In this document: one piece after another, positions 1 through 7,740 of the stretch | How the letters are laid out: each line of letters opens with the position of its first letter | How positions within the stretch are numbered: position 1 is the stretch's first letter | Assembly: GCF_022206305.1 (NCBI RefSeq) | Contig: NZ_JAKOIW010000012.1 | Location: 85,579 to 149,578, forward strand | Length of the DNA stretch: 64,000 nucleotides | From: Gordonia sp. 'Campus' | GTDB taxonomy: Bacteria; Actinomycetota; Actinomycetes; Mycobacteriales; Mycobacteriaceae | Direction: 5' to 3' | Notes under the pieces: model-generated | The model's input: only the letters and a program-made list of their open reading frames with translations | What the model was told of the DNA's origin: nothing | Databases searched by the model: none | Made by a program: the position numbers and the translations under genes

Positions 1-1493
1 TCGGCCTGGCGTCTCGGACCCAACGCAACCTCCGCCAGGCCGATCCCGACTCGCTCGACGCGATCGTCGCCGTGTCACATCCGCACGAGATGTCGATGCG
101 GGTAGGCGACCATGTGGCGCGCCTGTCGCACGGCGAGCTGCTTGCGATCGCACGGACGACGCTGCTGGAGGTGCTGCAGGACCATGCCACGGCCGCGGGT
201 GTGCGGTTGGAGTTCGGCGCGCGCAGGTCGGTCGCCGACCTCGACGCCGATCTCATCGTCGCCGCCGACGGCGTCAACAGCGCCACCCGCACCGATCTCG
301 CCGACGACCTGGGTCCGGCCATCAGTACCGGCGAAGGCCTGTACCTCTGGTGCGGAACGGACTTCGCGTTGCCGAGTGCCATCTTCACGCCGGTGACCAC
401 CGAACACGGCACCTTCGTCGCCCACGCCTACCCGTATGCGTCGGACCGCAGCACGTTCCTGATCGAGACGGACGAGACCACCTGGCGTCGAGCGGGTTTC
501 GACGTCTCGACCGAGGCTACGGGCGTCGCCGACAGCGACGAGACCGCACTGGCCTATCTCCAGGAAGCGTTCGCGGACGCGCTCGACGGTCATCGTCTCA
601 TCGGCAACCGAACCCGGTGGCTGCGCTTTCGCACCGTGACGTGCAACCGGTGGCACACCGGAAACGTCGTGCTGCTCGGGGATGCGGCGCACACCGCGCA
701 CTACTCGATCGGGTCGGGAACCAAACTCGCGATGGAGGACGCGATCGAGCTCGACCGCGCGGTGCGGCATGCGACGACGCTCGACGAGGCCCTGTCGGCC
801 TACGAATCGGCGCGGCGGCCGAATGTCGAATACCTGCAGTCGATAGCGACCCGGAGCGAGCAGTGGTGGGAATCGTTCCCGCGTCGTGCGGACATGCCGG
901 TGGACCAGCTGATGATCGCCTACATGACCCGCGCGGGGAAGGTGGGGATCGACCGCTTCGCGGCCTCGGCACCCGAGGTGGCCCGGCGAGGTCTGGCCGC
1001 CTACGCCGACGTCGATCCCGCGTCCGTCCCCGACGCCGCGACCGCGCAGTGGATCGTCGCACAACCGCTGGTACGCGGACCGTGGTCCTTCCCGAGCCGT
1101 GGAGCCCCCGTGCAGCTGCGTTCCGAGCCCGGAACCCTGCGGCTCGACGTGGATGTCGACTCCGCGTGGGGCCCAGGGGCAGGACGTCTGGTCGCCGAGG
1201 CGGCGCACGCGACCGTCGTGTGGTTGACCGGGCGTGGCGATCGCGACGCGGTGCTGACCAGACTCGACGTCGGGGAGCGCCTGCGTCGGGAGACCGGCGC
1301 TCTCGTCGTCGTCGAGGCTCCGGGCAGCTCGTACGACGATCTCGTCGCCGGTCTGGTGAGCCTCCGCGCCGATCTGGTGTTCGTGACCGACGCGGCCGTG
1401 GCGGATGAAGCTGTGGGGGATGGCGCTGCGGTGGATGAACTGCGCGAGGTGGAACGGAACACCGAGGCCGAACGCACTATTCTTCGCCTATGA
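1..1493 (+). CDS. FAD-dependent monooxygenase, 5'-truncated by window edge
   Basis: The frame is open from base 3, so the true start lies upstream; the GTG at 72 is only the first in-window start codon. Visible are a DG-type motif (AADGVNS, near nt 256-282) and the FAD-binding GDAAHTAHYSIGSG motif (near nt 680-720) followed by KLAMEDAIEL. This combination is typical of salicylyl-CoA 5-hydroxylase and anthraniloyl-CoA monooxygenase type flavoproteins, which hydroxylate CoA-activated aromatic acids. Those are commonly fused to an old-yellow-enzyme barrel. Here only about 130 residues follow the FAD domain, and the piece near nt 1275-1370 (RLRRETG, then SSYDDL and RADL) looks like the last strands of such a barrel. 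The stop overlaps the next gene by 4 bp, suggesting co-expression with the TetR regulator. Substrate unknown. Confidence 0.8.
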   Translation, partial: GLASRTQRNLRQADPDSLDAIVAVSHPHEMSMRVGDHVARLSHGELLAIARTTLLEVLQDHATAAGVRLEFGARRSVADLDADLIVAADGVNSATRTDLADDLGPAISTGEGLYLWCGTDFALPSAIFTPVTTEHGTFVAHAYPYASDRSTFLIETDETTWRRAGFDVSTEATGVADSDETALAYLQEAFADALDGHRLIGNRTRWLRFRTVTCNRWHTGNVVLLGDAAHTAHYSIGSGTKLAMEDAIELDRAVRHATTLDEALSAYESARRPNVEYLQSIATRSEQWWESFPRRADMPVDQLMIAYMTRAGKVGIDRFAASAPEVARRGLAAYADVDPASVPDAATAQWIVAQPLVRGPWSFPSRGAPVQLRSEPGTLRLDVDVDSAWGPGAGRLVAEAAHATVVWLTGRGDRDAVLTRLDVGERLRRETGALVVVEAPGSSYDDLVAGLVSLRADLVFVTDAAVADEAVGDGAAVDELREVERNTEAERTILRL

Positions 1494-2236
1494 CCAGCTC
1501 GACCCCCCAGGAATCGTCCACGCCAGGTGGGCGGAGTGGACGCAGCAATTCTCGTCGTGAGCTGGTCGAACGCGAGATCATGGAGCAGGCGACCCGGTTG
1601 TTCGCCGAGCGCGGGCTGGCCAGCACCACGCTGCAGGACATCGCCGACGCCACCGGTCTCACCCGCCCGGCGCTCTATCACTATGTGGCCAACAAGGACG
1701 AACTGTTCGCCCGGCTGGTCAGCGAGATCGCCGAGGAACCGGCGATCCTGCTGCACGAGATCAATCAGCGCACGGATCTCGACCCCGTCGGGAAGGTCCA
1801 CGAGATGGCGATGTCCATCGCACTCCACCAGACCCAGACCCTGGACCGGTTCCGTCTCCTCATCCGGTCGGAGGCCGAGCTGCCGCCGGCTCTGGCCGAG
1901 ACCTACCGCCAGAGCCGCCGGCGGGTCCTCAAAGAGCTGGTCGCGGTCGTCGAGGAGGGGATCGCCCAGGGAAGGTTCCGTCCCGCCGATCCGCGGGTCT
2001 CCGCGCTCGGAATCATCGGAATGCTGAATTGGCTTGCCTGGTGGCATCATCCGGGCGATGCCGAGTCCGATCGCAAGGTCGCGCGGCAACTCGCCGACAT
2101 GGCGGTCAATACGGTGGTCGATCCGGAAGCGGACACCGCGGTCTCCGGGGCCGATCGCCTCATCGCCCAGATGCGGCAGAACCTGGATTACCTGGAGCGG
2201 GAGGTCCGGGAGCGCACGTCACCCCCGGCTCCCTGA
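1490..2236 (+). CDS. TetR family transcriptional regulator
   Basis: A 248-residue protein with an N-terminal TetR DNA-binding domain at about residues 25-75: a recognisable helix-turn-helix (TTLQDIADATGLTRPALYHYV) followed by NKDEL. The C-terminal ligand domain is all-helical and unassigned. The start ATG overlaps the monooxygenase stop (ATGA), so the pair is probably translated together and the regulator likely controls the monooxygenase operon. The ligand is probably an aromatic acid or CoA ester, by association only. Downstream lies a repeat cluster rather than another gene. Confidence 0.88.
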   Translation: MTSSTPQESSTPGGRSGRSNSRRELVEREIMEQATRLFAERGLASTTLQDIADATGLTRPALYHYVANKDELFARLVSEIAEEPAILLHEINQRTDLDPVGKVHEMAMSIALHQTQTLDRFRLLIRSEAELPPALAETYRQSRRRVLKELVAVVEEGIAQGRFRPADPRVSALGIIGMLNWLAWWHHPGDAESDRKVARQLADMAVNTVVDPEADTAVSGADRLIAQMRQNLDYLEREVRERTSPPAP

Positions 2237-2326
2237 TCCGAAAGGGCCGTGTAACTCCTGGTCCCTGATCCGAAAGGGCCGCATAACTCCTGCTCCCTGA
2301 TCCGAATGCGCCGCATAGCTCCTGCT
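2231..2326 (+). repeat. Three tandem 32-bp direct repeats
   Basis: Three units start at 2231, 2263 and 2295, each beginning CCCTGATCCGAA and ending near ACTCCTG. Units 1 and 2 are almost identical and unit 3 is diverged in the middle. The array begins inside the last codons of the TetR gene and runs directly into the palindromic element at 2325. There are no spacers, so this is not a CRISPR array. Confidence 0.85.
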
Positions 2327-2432
2327 CCCTGAGGTGCGAGGAGCGATAGCGACGAGCCACGAAGGGTTGGCGACGCATCTCGCCACGACCCTTCGAGACG
2401 GCCTCCGTAGGCTCCGGCCTCCTCAGGGAGCG
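2325..2432. repeat. Long imperfect palindromic repeat element
   Basis: Outer arms CTCCCTGAGG (2325-2334) and CCTCAGGGAG (2421-2430) are exact inverted repeats. Inner arms around CGAAGGGT and ACCCTTCG also pair. The region can form a long hairpin between the TetR gene and the convergent rraA. Its left half resembles the element at 16594-16634, so it looks like a dispersed repeat that may also act as a transcription terminator. Confidence 0.75.
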
Positions 2433-2465
2433 GAGCTGAAGCTGCGCTCCGCAGAGGGCGGGAGT

Positions 2466-3137
2466 TCAGATGCGGCCGAACTCCGTCATCGCGTCGGCGA
2501 GGGTCATACCGTTGCGGATCGCCGCACGGACGTCGATTTCCTTGTCCGTCATGGTCTCGGCGGCCTCGAGCACGACGTCGACGAGCGCGGCGGGGATGAC
2601 GATGACACCGTCGTCGTCGCCGAGGATGAAGTCCCCGGGTTCGATGACGACCGGTTGCCCGGACGCGCCCGGCAGGGTGACGGACTGCTGCCACGCGCTG
2701 ACGCGCCAGCGGCCGCTGGTCTGGACCGACGTCGGGTAGCGCGAAAATGTCGTGAAGCCGATCTCGTGCAGCCATTTCCGGTCGCGGACACCGCCGTCGA
2801 GCACTGCGCCGGGGGAACCCCGCTGCATCATCCCGATCGCGACGAGTTCACCGAAGTAGCAGACACCACGTCCGTTCCCCTCCCACACCGAGACCTCGTC
2901 CGGGCCGATCTCGTTGCACGCCTGCGCTTTCAGCGGGTCCCGACCCGGCTCGTCGCTCATCGCGCCCGAGATGGTGAACGCCCACCCGGCCAGGCGTTCG
3001 CGCCCCGCCACGCAGGTGAAGTCGGTCCCGAGCGCCTGATCACGGTGGCCGAGGTCGTCGAGGACATCGGCGACATTGGCGACGTCGACGGCGAGGAACC
3101 GGGAACGGATGAGTGCGCGGTCGGTGGTTGTACGCAT
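2466..3137 (-). CDS. RraA family aldolase/decarboxylase
   Basis: A 223-residue RraA-fold protein. The family includes 4-hydroxy-4-methyl-2-oxoglutarate and 4-carboxy-4-hydroxy-2-oxoadipate aldolases, which are metal-dependent enzymes that also decarboxylate oxaloacetate; the RNase E inhibitor RraA shares the fold. Family hallmarks are visible: LDGGVRD with the Arg-Asp pair that binds substrate and metal, and GDFILGDDDGVIVIP near residue 170. The start was chosen because ATG overlaps the tctA stop by one base (TGATG); the longer open frame upstream is antisense noise. It is the last gene of the tct operon, so it plausibly cleaves a product of the imported polycarboxylate. Exact substrate unknown. 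Confidence 0.85.
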   Translation of the reverse strand: MRTTTDRALIRSRFLAVDVANVADVLDDLGHRDQALGTDFTCVAGRERLAGWAFTISGAMSDEPGRDPLKAQACNEIGPDEVSVWEGNGRGVCYFGELVAIGMMQRGSPGAVLDGGVRDRKWLHEIGFTTFSRYPTSVQTSGRWRVSAWQQSVTLPGASGQPVVIEPGDFILGDDDGVIVIPAALVDVVLEAAETMTDKEIDVRAAIRNGMTLADAMTEFGRI

Positions 3138-4642
3138 CACGTGTCCTGACGCGTCCGCATCCGCAGGCGGCGGAACGCGGTGAACAGGACGACAACAGCG
3201 AGGACGCCGTAGAGGGCCCAGGTGATCGCGCTGCCCACCAACACGCTCGGATCGCCGCCGCTCGACATCATCGCGTTGCGCAGGCTGGTCTCGGCGAGGG
3301 GGCCGAGCACGACGCCGATCATGACCGGCGCGAGCGGGAAACCGTAACGGCGCAGCAGATATCCGACGAAGGCGATCGCGATGACCAGGATGAGGTCGGT
3401 GATCGCGGCCGAGGTTGCGTAGACGCCCAGGACGCAGAACACCGCGATGCCCGCGTAGAGGTAGTGCCTGGGGATCAGCAGCAGCTTTGCCCAGATGGCG
3501 GCGAACGGCATGTTGAGGATCAGCAGCATGACCAGGCCGATGAACAGGCTGGCGATGAGGGTCCACACGAGGTCCGCGTTGCGTTCGAAGAGCAGTGGTC
3601 CGGGCTGCAGGCCGTACTGCTGGAACGCTGCCAGCATGATGGCCGCGGTGGCGGACGTGGGCAGGCCCATGGCGAGCAGGGCTCCCATCGCGGTGCCCGA
3701 CGTCGCGTTGCCCGCCGCCTCCGGTCCGGCGACGCCGCGGATGGCGCCCTGTCCGAACTGGGGGTCGGGTCGCTTGCGGTCGAGACGCCGCTCGGTTCCG
3801 TAGGCGAGGAACGTGGGAACCTCCGCGCCACCGACCGGGATGACGCCGAACGGAACACCGAAACCGGTGCCGCGCAACCACGCCGGGAGCGCCTCGCGGA
3901 ACTCGGCGCGCTTGAGGAAGGGCCGGCCGATGACGGTGTCCGCGTCCGGGGCACGCGTGCGATGGATGCGAGAGGCGACATAGATGACCTCGCCCAGGGC
4001 CAGGGTGCCGACGGTGATCACGATGATGCTGATGCCGTCGAACAACTCGGGAGCGCCCATGGTGAAACGCTGGGTGCCGGAGATCCCGTCGATCCCGACG
4101 ACCGCGAGGATCAGACCGATGAGCAACCCGGTCAGGCCCTTGATGACGGAGTCGGAGACCACCGAGGCGATCGCGATGAACGCGAAGACGGCCAGTGCGA
4201 AGTACTCTGCGGGACCGAACTGGATGGCGAGGTCGGCCAGCTTGGGGGCAAAGAACACGACGATCGTCGTTGCGATCATCCCGCCGATGAAAGCGCCGAT
4301 GGCGGCGGTGGCGAGCGCCTGTGCGGCCCTCCCGCGCTTGGCCATCCGGTGTCCTTCGAACGATGTCGCGATGGCGGTGGACCCGCCGGGGGTGTTCATC
4401 AGGATGCCCATGGTCGAGTCACCGAACAGACCGCCGAAGTACACACCGGCGAACATGATGAACGCGGCGGTGGGGTCGAGGGTGAAGGTCACCGGGAGCA
4501 GCAGCGCGACGGCCATCGCCGAACCGAGACCCGGGAGCACCCCCACCGCGGTACCGAGCAGCGCGCCGATGAAGACCCAGAGCAGGTTCATCGGCGTGAG
4601 CGCCTGGGAGAAGCCCTCCAGCAGAAGCGAGACGTTGTCCAT
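3137..4642 (-). CDS. tctA: Tripartite tricarboxylate transporter, large permease TctA
   Basis: A 501-residue polytopic membrane protein of the usual TctA length, with about a dozen hydrophobic segments. Typical features include GVLPGLGSAMAVALLLP near the N-terminus and, in the second half, GMGLPTSATAAIMLAAFQQYG-like sequence (residues about 325-350). TctA is the main channel of the TTT family, driving ion-coupled uptake of tricarboxylates with the periplasmic-type binder TctC and small subunit TctB. The start at 4642 overlaps the tctB stop by one base. An upstream in-frame extension to 4897 is rejected because it is arginine-rich and would overlap tctB. Confidence 0.95.
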   Translation of the reverse strand: MDNVSLLLEGFSQALTPMNLLWVFIGALLGTAVGVLPGLGSAMAVALLLPVTFTLDPTAAFIMFAGVYFGGLFGDSTMGILMNTPGGSTAIATSFEGHRMAKRGRAAQALATAAIGAFIGGMIATTIVVFFAPKLADLAIQFGPAEYFALAVFAFIAIASVVSDSVIKGLTGLLIGLILAVVGIDGISGTQRFTMGAPELFDGISIIVITVGTLALGEVIYVASRIHRTRAPDADTVIGRPFLKRAEFREALPAWLRGTGFGVPFGVIPVGGAEVPTFLAYGTERRLDRKRPDPQFGQGAIRGVAGPEAAGNATSGTAMGALLAMGLPTSATAAIMLAAFQQYGLQPGPLLFERNADLVWTLIASLFIGLVMLLILNMPFAAIWAKLLLIPRHYLYAGIAVFCVLGVYATSAAITDLILVIAIAFVGYLLRRYGFPLAPVMIGVVLGPLAETSLRNAMMSSGGDPSVLVGSAITWALYGVLAVVVLFTAFRRLRMRTRQDT

Positions 4643-5205
4643 CAGAACAGCCCTCCCAGGATGCCGGCGGGCAGATTCAGACCGAGGCCCGCGGAGAAGA
4701 ACGCCTGCACGGCACAGGAGACGACGAGGGACACCCCGATGTCGAGAATCGGGCGGGTGGAACCCATGGCGTGGGCGACCATCCAGAACAGCAGTGCGGC
4801 GGACAGGATCCAACCCAGAGGGATCAGCAGCACGGTGAAGGCGATGAGTCCGGCCAGGACGAGACCCATTGCACGCCAATCGCTCTGCGTGCGCCACTGT
4901 CCGGCCGCGGGTGGCACGATGTCGGGATCGGGCTCGTCGGGGTTCCGGAGCGTCTGCACGGTCAGGAGACCGGCGACGAGGTAGGCGCAGATCGTCAGGA
5001 TGATCGGGAAGAACGCCGGTCCGGGAGTGGCCGCGCTTCCCGGGATCTCCATGCCGATGATTCCGACGGTCAGGTAGATGGCGAGCGCGAGCATCAGGCC
5101 CGCGACGACCAGACCGCTCCGTCCGGTGAGGGGTCGGCGGGCGCGCACCGGTCCGTCGTCGAACGACGTGTCGGCGGGCTGGGCCGCCGCGTTGTCAGTC
5201 GTCAT
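4642..5205 (-). CDS. tctB: Tripartite tricarboxylate transporter, small subunit TctB
   Basis: A 187-residue protein with a hydrophilic N-terminus (about 30 residues) and four or five hydrophobic segments, the normal layout of TctB. The motif ATPGPAFFP after the first membrane segment is typical: substrate-proximal small subunits carry a G-P-x-x-F/W-P pattern here. It overlaps the usp gene by 11 bp and tctA by 1 bp, so translation is probably coupled. Acts in the cytoplasmic membrane with TctA and TctC. Confidence 0.93.
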   Translation of the reverse strand: MTTDNAAAQPADTSFDDGPVRARRPLTGRSGLVVAGLMLALAIYLTVGIIGMEIPGSAATPGPAFFPIILTICAYLVAGLLTVQTLRNPDEPDPDIVPPAAGQWRTQSDWRAMGLVLAGLIAFTVLLIPLGWILSAALLFWMVAHAMGSTRPILDIGVSLVVSCAVQAFFSAGLGLNLPAGILGGLF

Positions 5206-5593
5206 GATGGGCTGCCTTCACTGCGAGTACCGGGACCTCGGCGTCGATGAGGATGCGCTGCGCGTTCGAGCCGAGCAGGAGCTTCCCGACCCGCGACCGT
5301 CGGCGCAGGCCGACGACGATGAGATCGGCGGACAATTCTTCGGAGACGTCGATGAGTTCGGCGGCCGGATCGGAGTCCTCCCGGCGATGGCCGACCCAGC
5401 GAATCGCGATGTCGTCGAGGATGTTTCCGTCACGAGCGAAGTCCGGCTCGGGGATGCCGCCGTCGTCGTCGACGGCGGGGGTGTCCATGTCGAAGATGAT
5501 CAGTTGCGAGTTCTCGCTGCGCGCAACGCGCCGGCCGTGATCGAGCGCCGCGCGGCCTTCGGGCGTGTGGGCGAAGGCGACAAGAATGGTCAT
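5195..5593 (-). CDS. Universal stress protein (UspA-like)
   Basis: A 132-residue single-domain Usp protein. It begins MTILVAFAHTPEG, the usual first strand, and ends with the nucleotide-binding pattern GLRRRSRVGKLLLGSNAQRI, then a terminal strand PVLAVK. It is probably a cytoplasmic ATP-binding regulator. The start at 5593 was chosen from homology of the first strand; the open frame continues upstream to 5776 with no Usp similarity. It is unusual in lying between tctC and tctB inside the transporter operon, overlapping tctB by 11 bp, which suggests that it modulates transport or responds to substrate status. That role is inference. Confidence 0.9.
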   Translation of the reverse strand: MTILVAFAHTPEGRAALDHGRRVARSENSQLIIFDMDTPAVDDDGGIPEPDFARDGNILDDIAIRWVGHRREDSDPAAELIDVSEELSADLIVVGLRRRSRVGKLLLGSNAQRILIDAEVPVLAVKAAHHDD

Positions 5594-5652
5594 GGTGTCT
5601 CCGTGATGTCGGGTGAGGCAGGGGTTGTGCGGTGGAGGTCCGGAGTCGTCGG

Positions 5653-6699
5653 TCAGTACCCGAGATCGGCCCAGATGCCGCGGACGAACTCCGATTGCTG
5701 GTCGATGACCTCGGTGAATCCGCTCCCCGGGGTGAACGTGTCGGACCAGTTGTTGCGCTGCAGCGCATCTCGCCACTCGGGCGACTCGACGACCTCGGTG
5801 ACGATCGCCTCGAGTTCGGTGCGCTGGTCATCGGTGATGCCCGGCGGCGCAACCACTCCGCGCCAGTTGGTGAGGGCGACGTCGTAGCCCAGTTCGGACA
5901 GGGTCGGCAGGTCGATGGCCGGGACCGGGGCGGGAGCCGAGATCGCCAGCGCGCGGAGGTTTCCGGCGGTGATCTGGTCGACGAAGTCCTCGTAACCGCT
6001 GACCGAGGCCTTGATCGTCCCGGACATGAGCGACGTCGCCAGCTCGCCGCCACCGGAGTACGCGATGTAATTGACCGCAGCGGGGTCCATACCGTTCTCG
6101 CGGGCCATCTGGCTGATGATCATCTGATCGACGCTGCCCAGCGATCCGCCACCGAACGTGAATCCCTTCGGGTCCTTCTTCCACGCGGCCATCAGCTCGT
6201 CGACGCTGGTGATCGGCGAATCCGCCGGTACGACGACCACGTCGTAGTCATCGGCGAGGCGCGCGATCGGGGTGACGTCCCCGAGATCCACATCGGACCC
6301 GTTGATGTTGATCGCCCCCAGCATCGTGATGCCCATGACCATGATCGTGGTGGCGTCCCCGGTCATCCCGGCGAACTGGCTGAGCCCGATGGTGCCGCCG
6401 GCGCCGGGGATGTTGACGACCTGCGAGTTGTTGACGATGTTCTGGGCTCGCATCGCCTGCTGCATCTCGCGCGCCGCGCCGTCCCACCCTCCGCCGGCGG
6501 CGGCGGGTGCGATCAGGGTCAGCTGAGAACGTGCGTCGGCCCCACCCTCACTCCCGGCCGCGTCGATGACCCCGACGGCGACGATCGCGGCGGCGACCAG
6601 GGCACCGAGTGCCTTGACGACGGTGGGTAGACGCCTCGGAGTGGACGGTGCCGGCGGTGTCTCGGCCGGTTCGTCGGCACGGGGAGGTGGTGAGGTCAT
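5653..6699 (-). CDS. tctC: Tripartite tricarboxylate transporter substrate-binding protein TctC
   Basis: A 348-residue extracytoplasmic solute receptor. After a proline-rich cytoplasmic stretch of about 30 residues there is a hydrophobic segment (ALGALVAAAIVAVGVIDAAG) that acts as signal anchor or signal peptide; no lipobox cysteine is evident. The mature part has the TctC hallmark AAAGGGWDGAAREMQQAM and the ligand-loop GAGGTIGLSQF. The start at 6699 is supported by a GAGGAA ribosome site; the frame continues upstream to 6786 without one. First gene of the operon tctC-usp-tctB-tctA-rraA, downstream of gntR. Binds an unidentified di- or tricarboxylate. Confidence 0.92.
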   Translation of the reverse strand: MTSPPPRADEPAETPPAPSTPRRLPTVVKALGALVAAAIVAVGVIDAAGSEGGADARSQLTLIAPAAAGGGWDGAAREMQQAMRAQNIVNNSQVVNIPGAGGTIGLSQFAGMTGDATTIMVMGITMLGAININGSDVDLGDVTPIARLADDYDVVVVPADSPITSVDELMAAWKKDPKGFTFGGGSLGSVDQMIISQMARENGMDPAAVNYIAYSGGGELATSLMSGTIKASVSGYEDFVDQITAGNLRALAISAPAPVPAIDLPTLSELGYDVALTNWRGVVAPPGITDDQRTELEAIVTEVVESPEWRDALQRNNWSDTFTPGSGFTEVIDQQSEFVRGIWADLGY

Positions 6700-6893
6700 G
6701 CGTTCCTCGTTTCCATTCGGGGTCGCTCGCCGAGGCCGAGTGCTACCAACATCGTCTTCTCGCTTCTGGATCGGATGTGAGGACAACCACGTCGGTGGTC
6801 ACATCAGGAGTGTTCGTGTAACCGGCATCACGGTCACGCTTAGGCGCATAAGTATCGTTTTGCGCTTTTCGCGCGGTGAGCCGAGTGCGTGTT

Positions 6894-6909
6894 ATAGATT
6901 ATAACCTAT
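6894..6909. promoter_or_regulatory. Predicted GntR operator upstream of tctC
   Basis: ATAGATTATAACCTAT differs by one base from the perfect 16-bp palindrome at 7716-7731. It lies between the gntR stop and the tctC start, about 195 bp upstream of the tctC ATG, in an AT-rich island of an otherwise GC-rich region. Most likely bound by the GntR protein encoded next to it. Confidence 0.75.
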
Positions 6910-6953
6910 GACCGTGACGCGGGCCACATCGCACAAAATGCTGATGTGGGCTG

Positions 6954-7634
6954 TCAGGCGGTTGCGGAATCCTCGCCGAGCGCATCGATCGCGCGACGCC
7001 CCAGGCTGTTCCCGATGTGCTCGCGCATGACCGCGTTCGCTCGGTCGGCGTCGCCGTCGGCGACAGCCTCCATGATCGCCCGGTGCTCGGCGGTGACCCG
7101 CGACCGGTCGTCGGGGGAGTCGCCGCGGTGGGAGAGGCCGATTACCCGATAGCGGTCCGCTTTGTCCCAGAGCCGTTCGAGGATGTCGATCAGGACGGGA
7201 TTGCCCGACGCGCGGTACACCGTGCGGTGGAATTCCCGGTGTCGGACAAGGGCATCGAGATCGGATGCGCTGGCGATGGGCGACAGGCGATCGAAGGCGG
7301 CGCTGATGGCCGCGATGTGGGACGCAGTCCGCGTCTGCGCGGCGAGCGCCGCCGCGAGCGGATCGAGATTCTCACGCACCTGGTAGAGGTGACGTGCCTC
7401 GTCGGCCGACACGGGGGTCACCCGAGCATCCCGGTGGGCCTCGAGTTCGACCATGCCCTCGGCGGACAGCCGGCGGATGGCCTCACGGAGAGGCGTGGTG
7501 CTGACGCCGATCTCGGCCGCGAGTTTGGCCTGGGGGATCACTGCACCGGCCGGGAGAACGCCGGTGAGAATCCGTCGCTGGAGTTCGGCGTATGCGTAGT
7601 CGTTCTTGGTGAACATCCCGCCGGGTGTCGTCAT
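6954..7634 (-). CDS. GntR family regulator with FCD effector domain
   Basis: A 226-residue regulator. The N-terminal winged helix (about residues 12-75) contains PQAKLAAEIGVSTTPLREAIRRLSAEG, the GntR signature. The C-terminal helical FCD domain (about 90-215) has the metal-ligand pattern expected of the FadR/VanR group, including HREFHR and an EHR...H near the end. It sits between tctC and the divergent aconitase gene, and both flanking promoters carry the same 16-bp palindrome, so it likely represses both until a tricarboxylate or breakdown product binds. It is also likely autoregulated, since the 7716 site is 82 bp upstream of its start. Confidence 0.93.
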   Translation of the reverse strand: MTTPGGMFTKNDYAYAELQRRILTGVLPAGAVIPQAKLAAEIGVSTTPLREAIRRLSAEGMVELEAHRDARVTPVSADEARHLYQVRENLDPLAAALAAQTRTASHIAAISAAFDRLSPIASASDLDALVRHREFHRTVYRASGNPVLIDILERLWDKADRYRVIGLSHRGDSPDDRSRVTAEHRAIMEAVADGDADRANAVMREHIGNSLGRRAIDALGEDSATA

Positions 7635-7715
7635 GGCGGGCCTCCGGGCGGTGGTCGTGGGCGTCGGGGTCCGGCGCTCCCGGACGCGGAGATACTAACA
7701 CCGGTGGTGCAAGTT

Positions 7716-7731
7716 ATAGGTTATAACCTAT
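7716..7731. promoter_or_regulatory. Predicted GntR operator at gntR/aconitase divergent promoter
   Basis: ATAGGTTATAACCTAT is a perfect 16-bp palindrome. It ends 9 bp before the aconitase start and lies 82 bp upstream of gntR, in the divergent intergenic region. Its near copy at 6894-6909 upstream of tctC makes it a convincing shared operator. Confidence 0.8.
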
Positions 7732-7740
7732 GGTGGGCGA

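Noticed and set aside
2231..2326. Possible CRISPR array
   Set aside because: The repeats are contiguous with no spacers and no cas genes are nearby.
3113..4984. Plus-strand open frame of 623 codons opposite tctA/tctB
   Set aside because: Composition is Asp/Gly/His/Arg-rich antisense of a GC-rich membrane gene; no domain pattern, and the minus-strand genes are certain.
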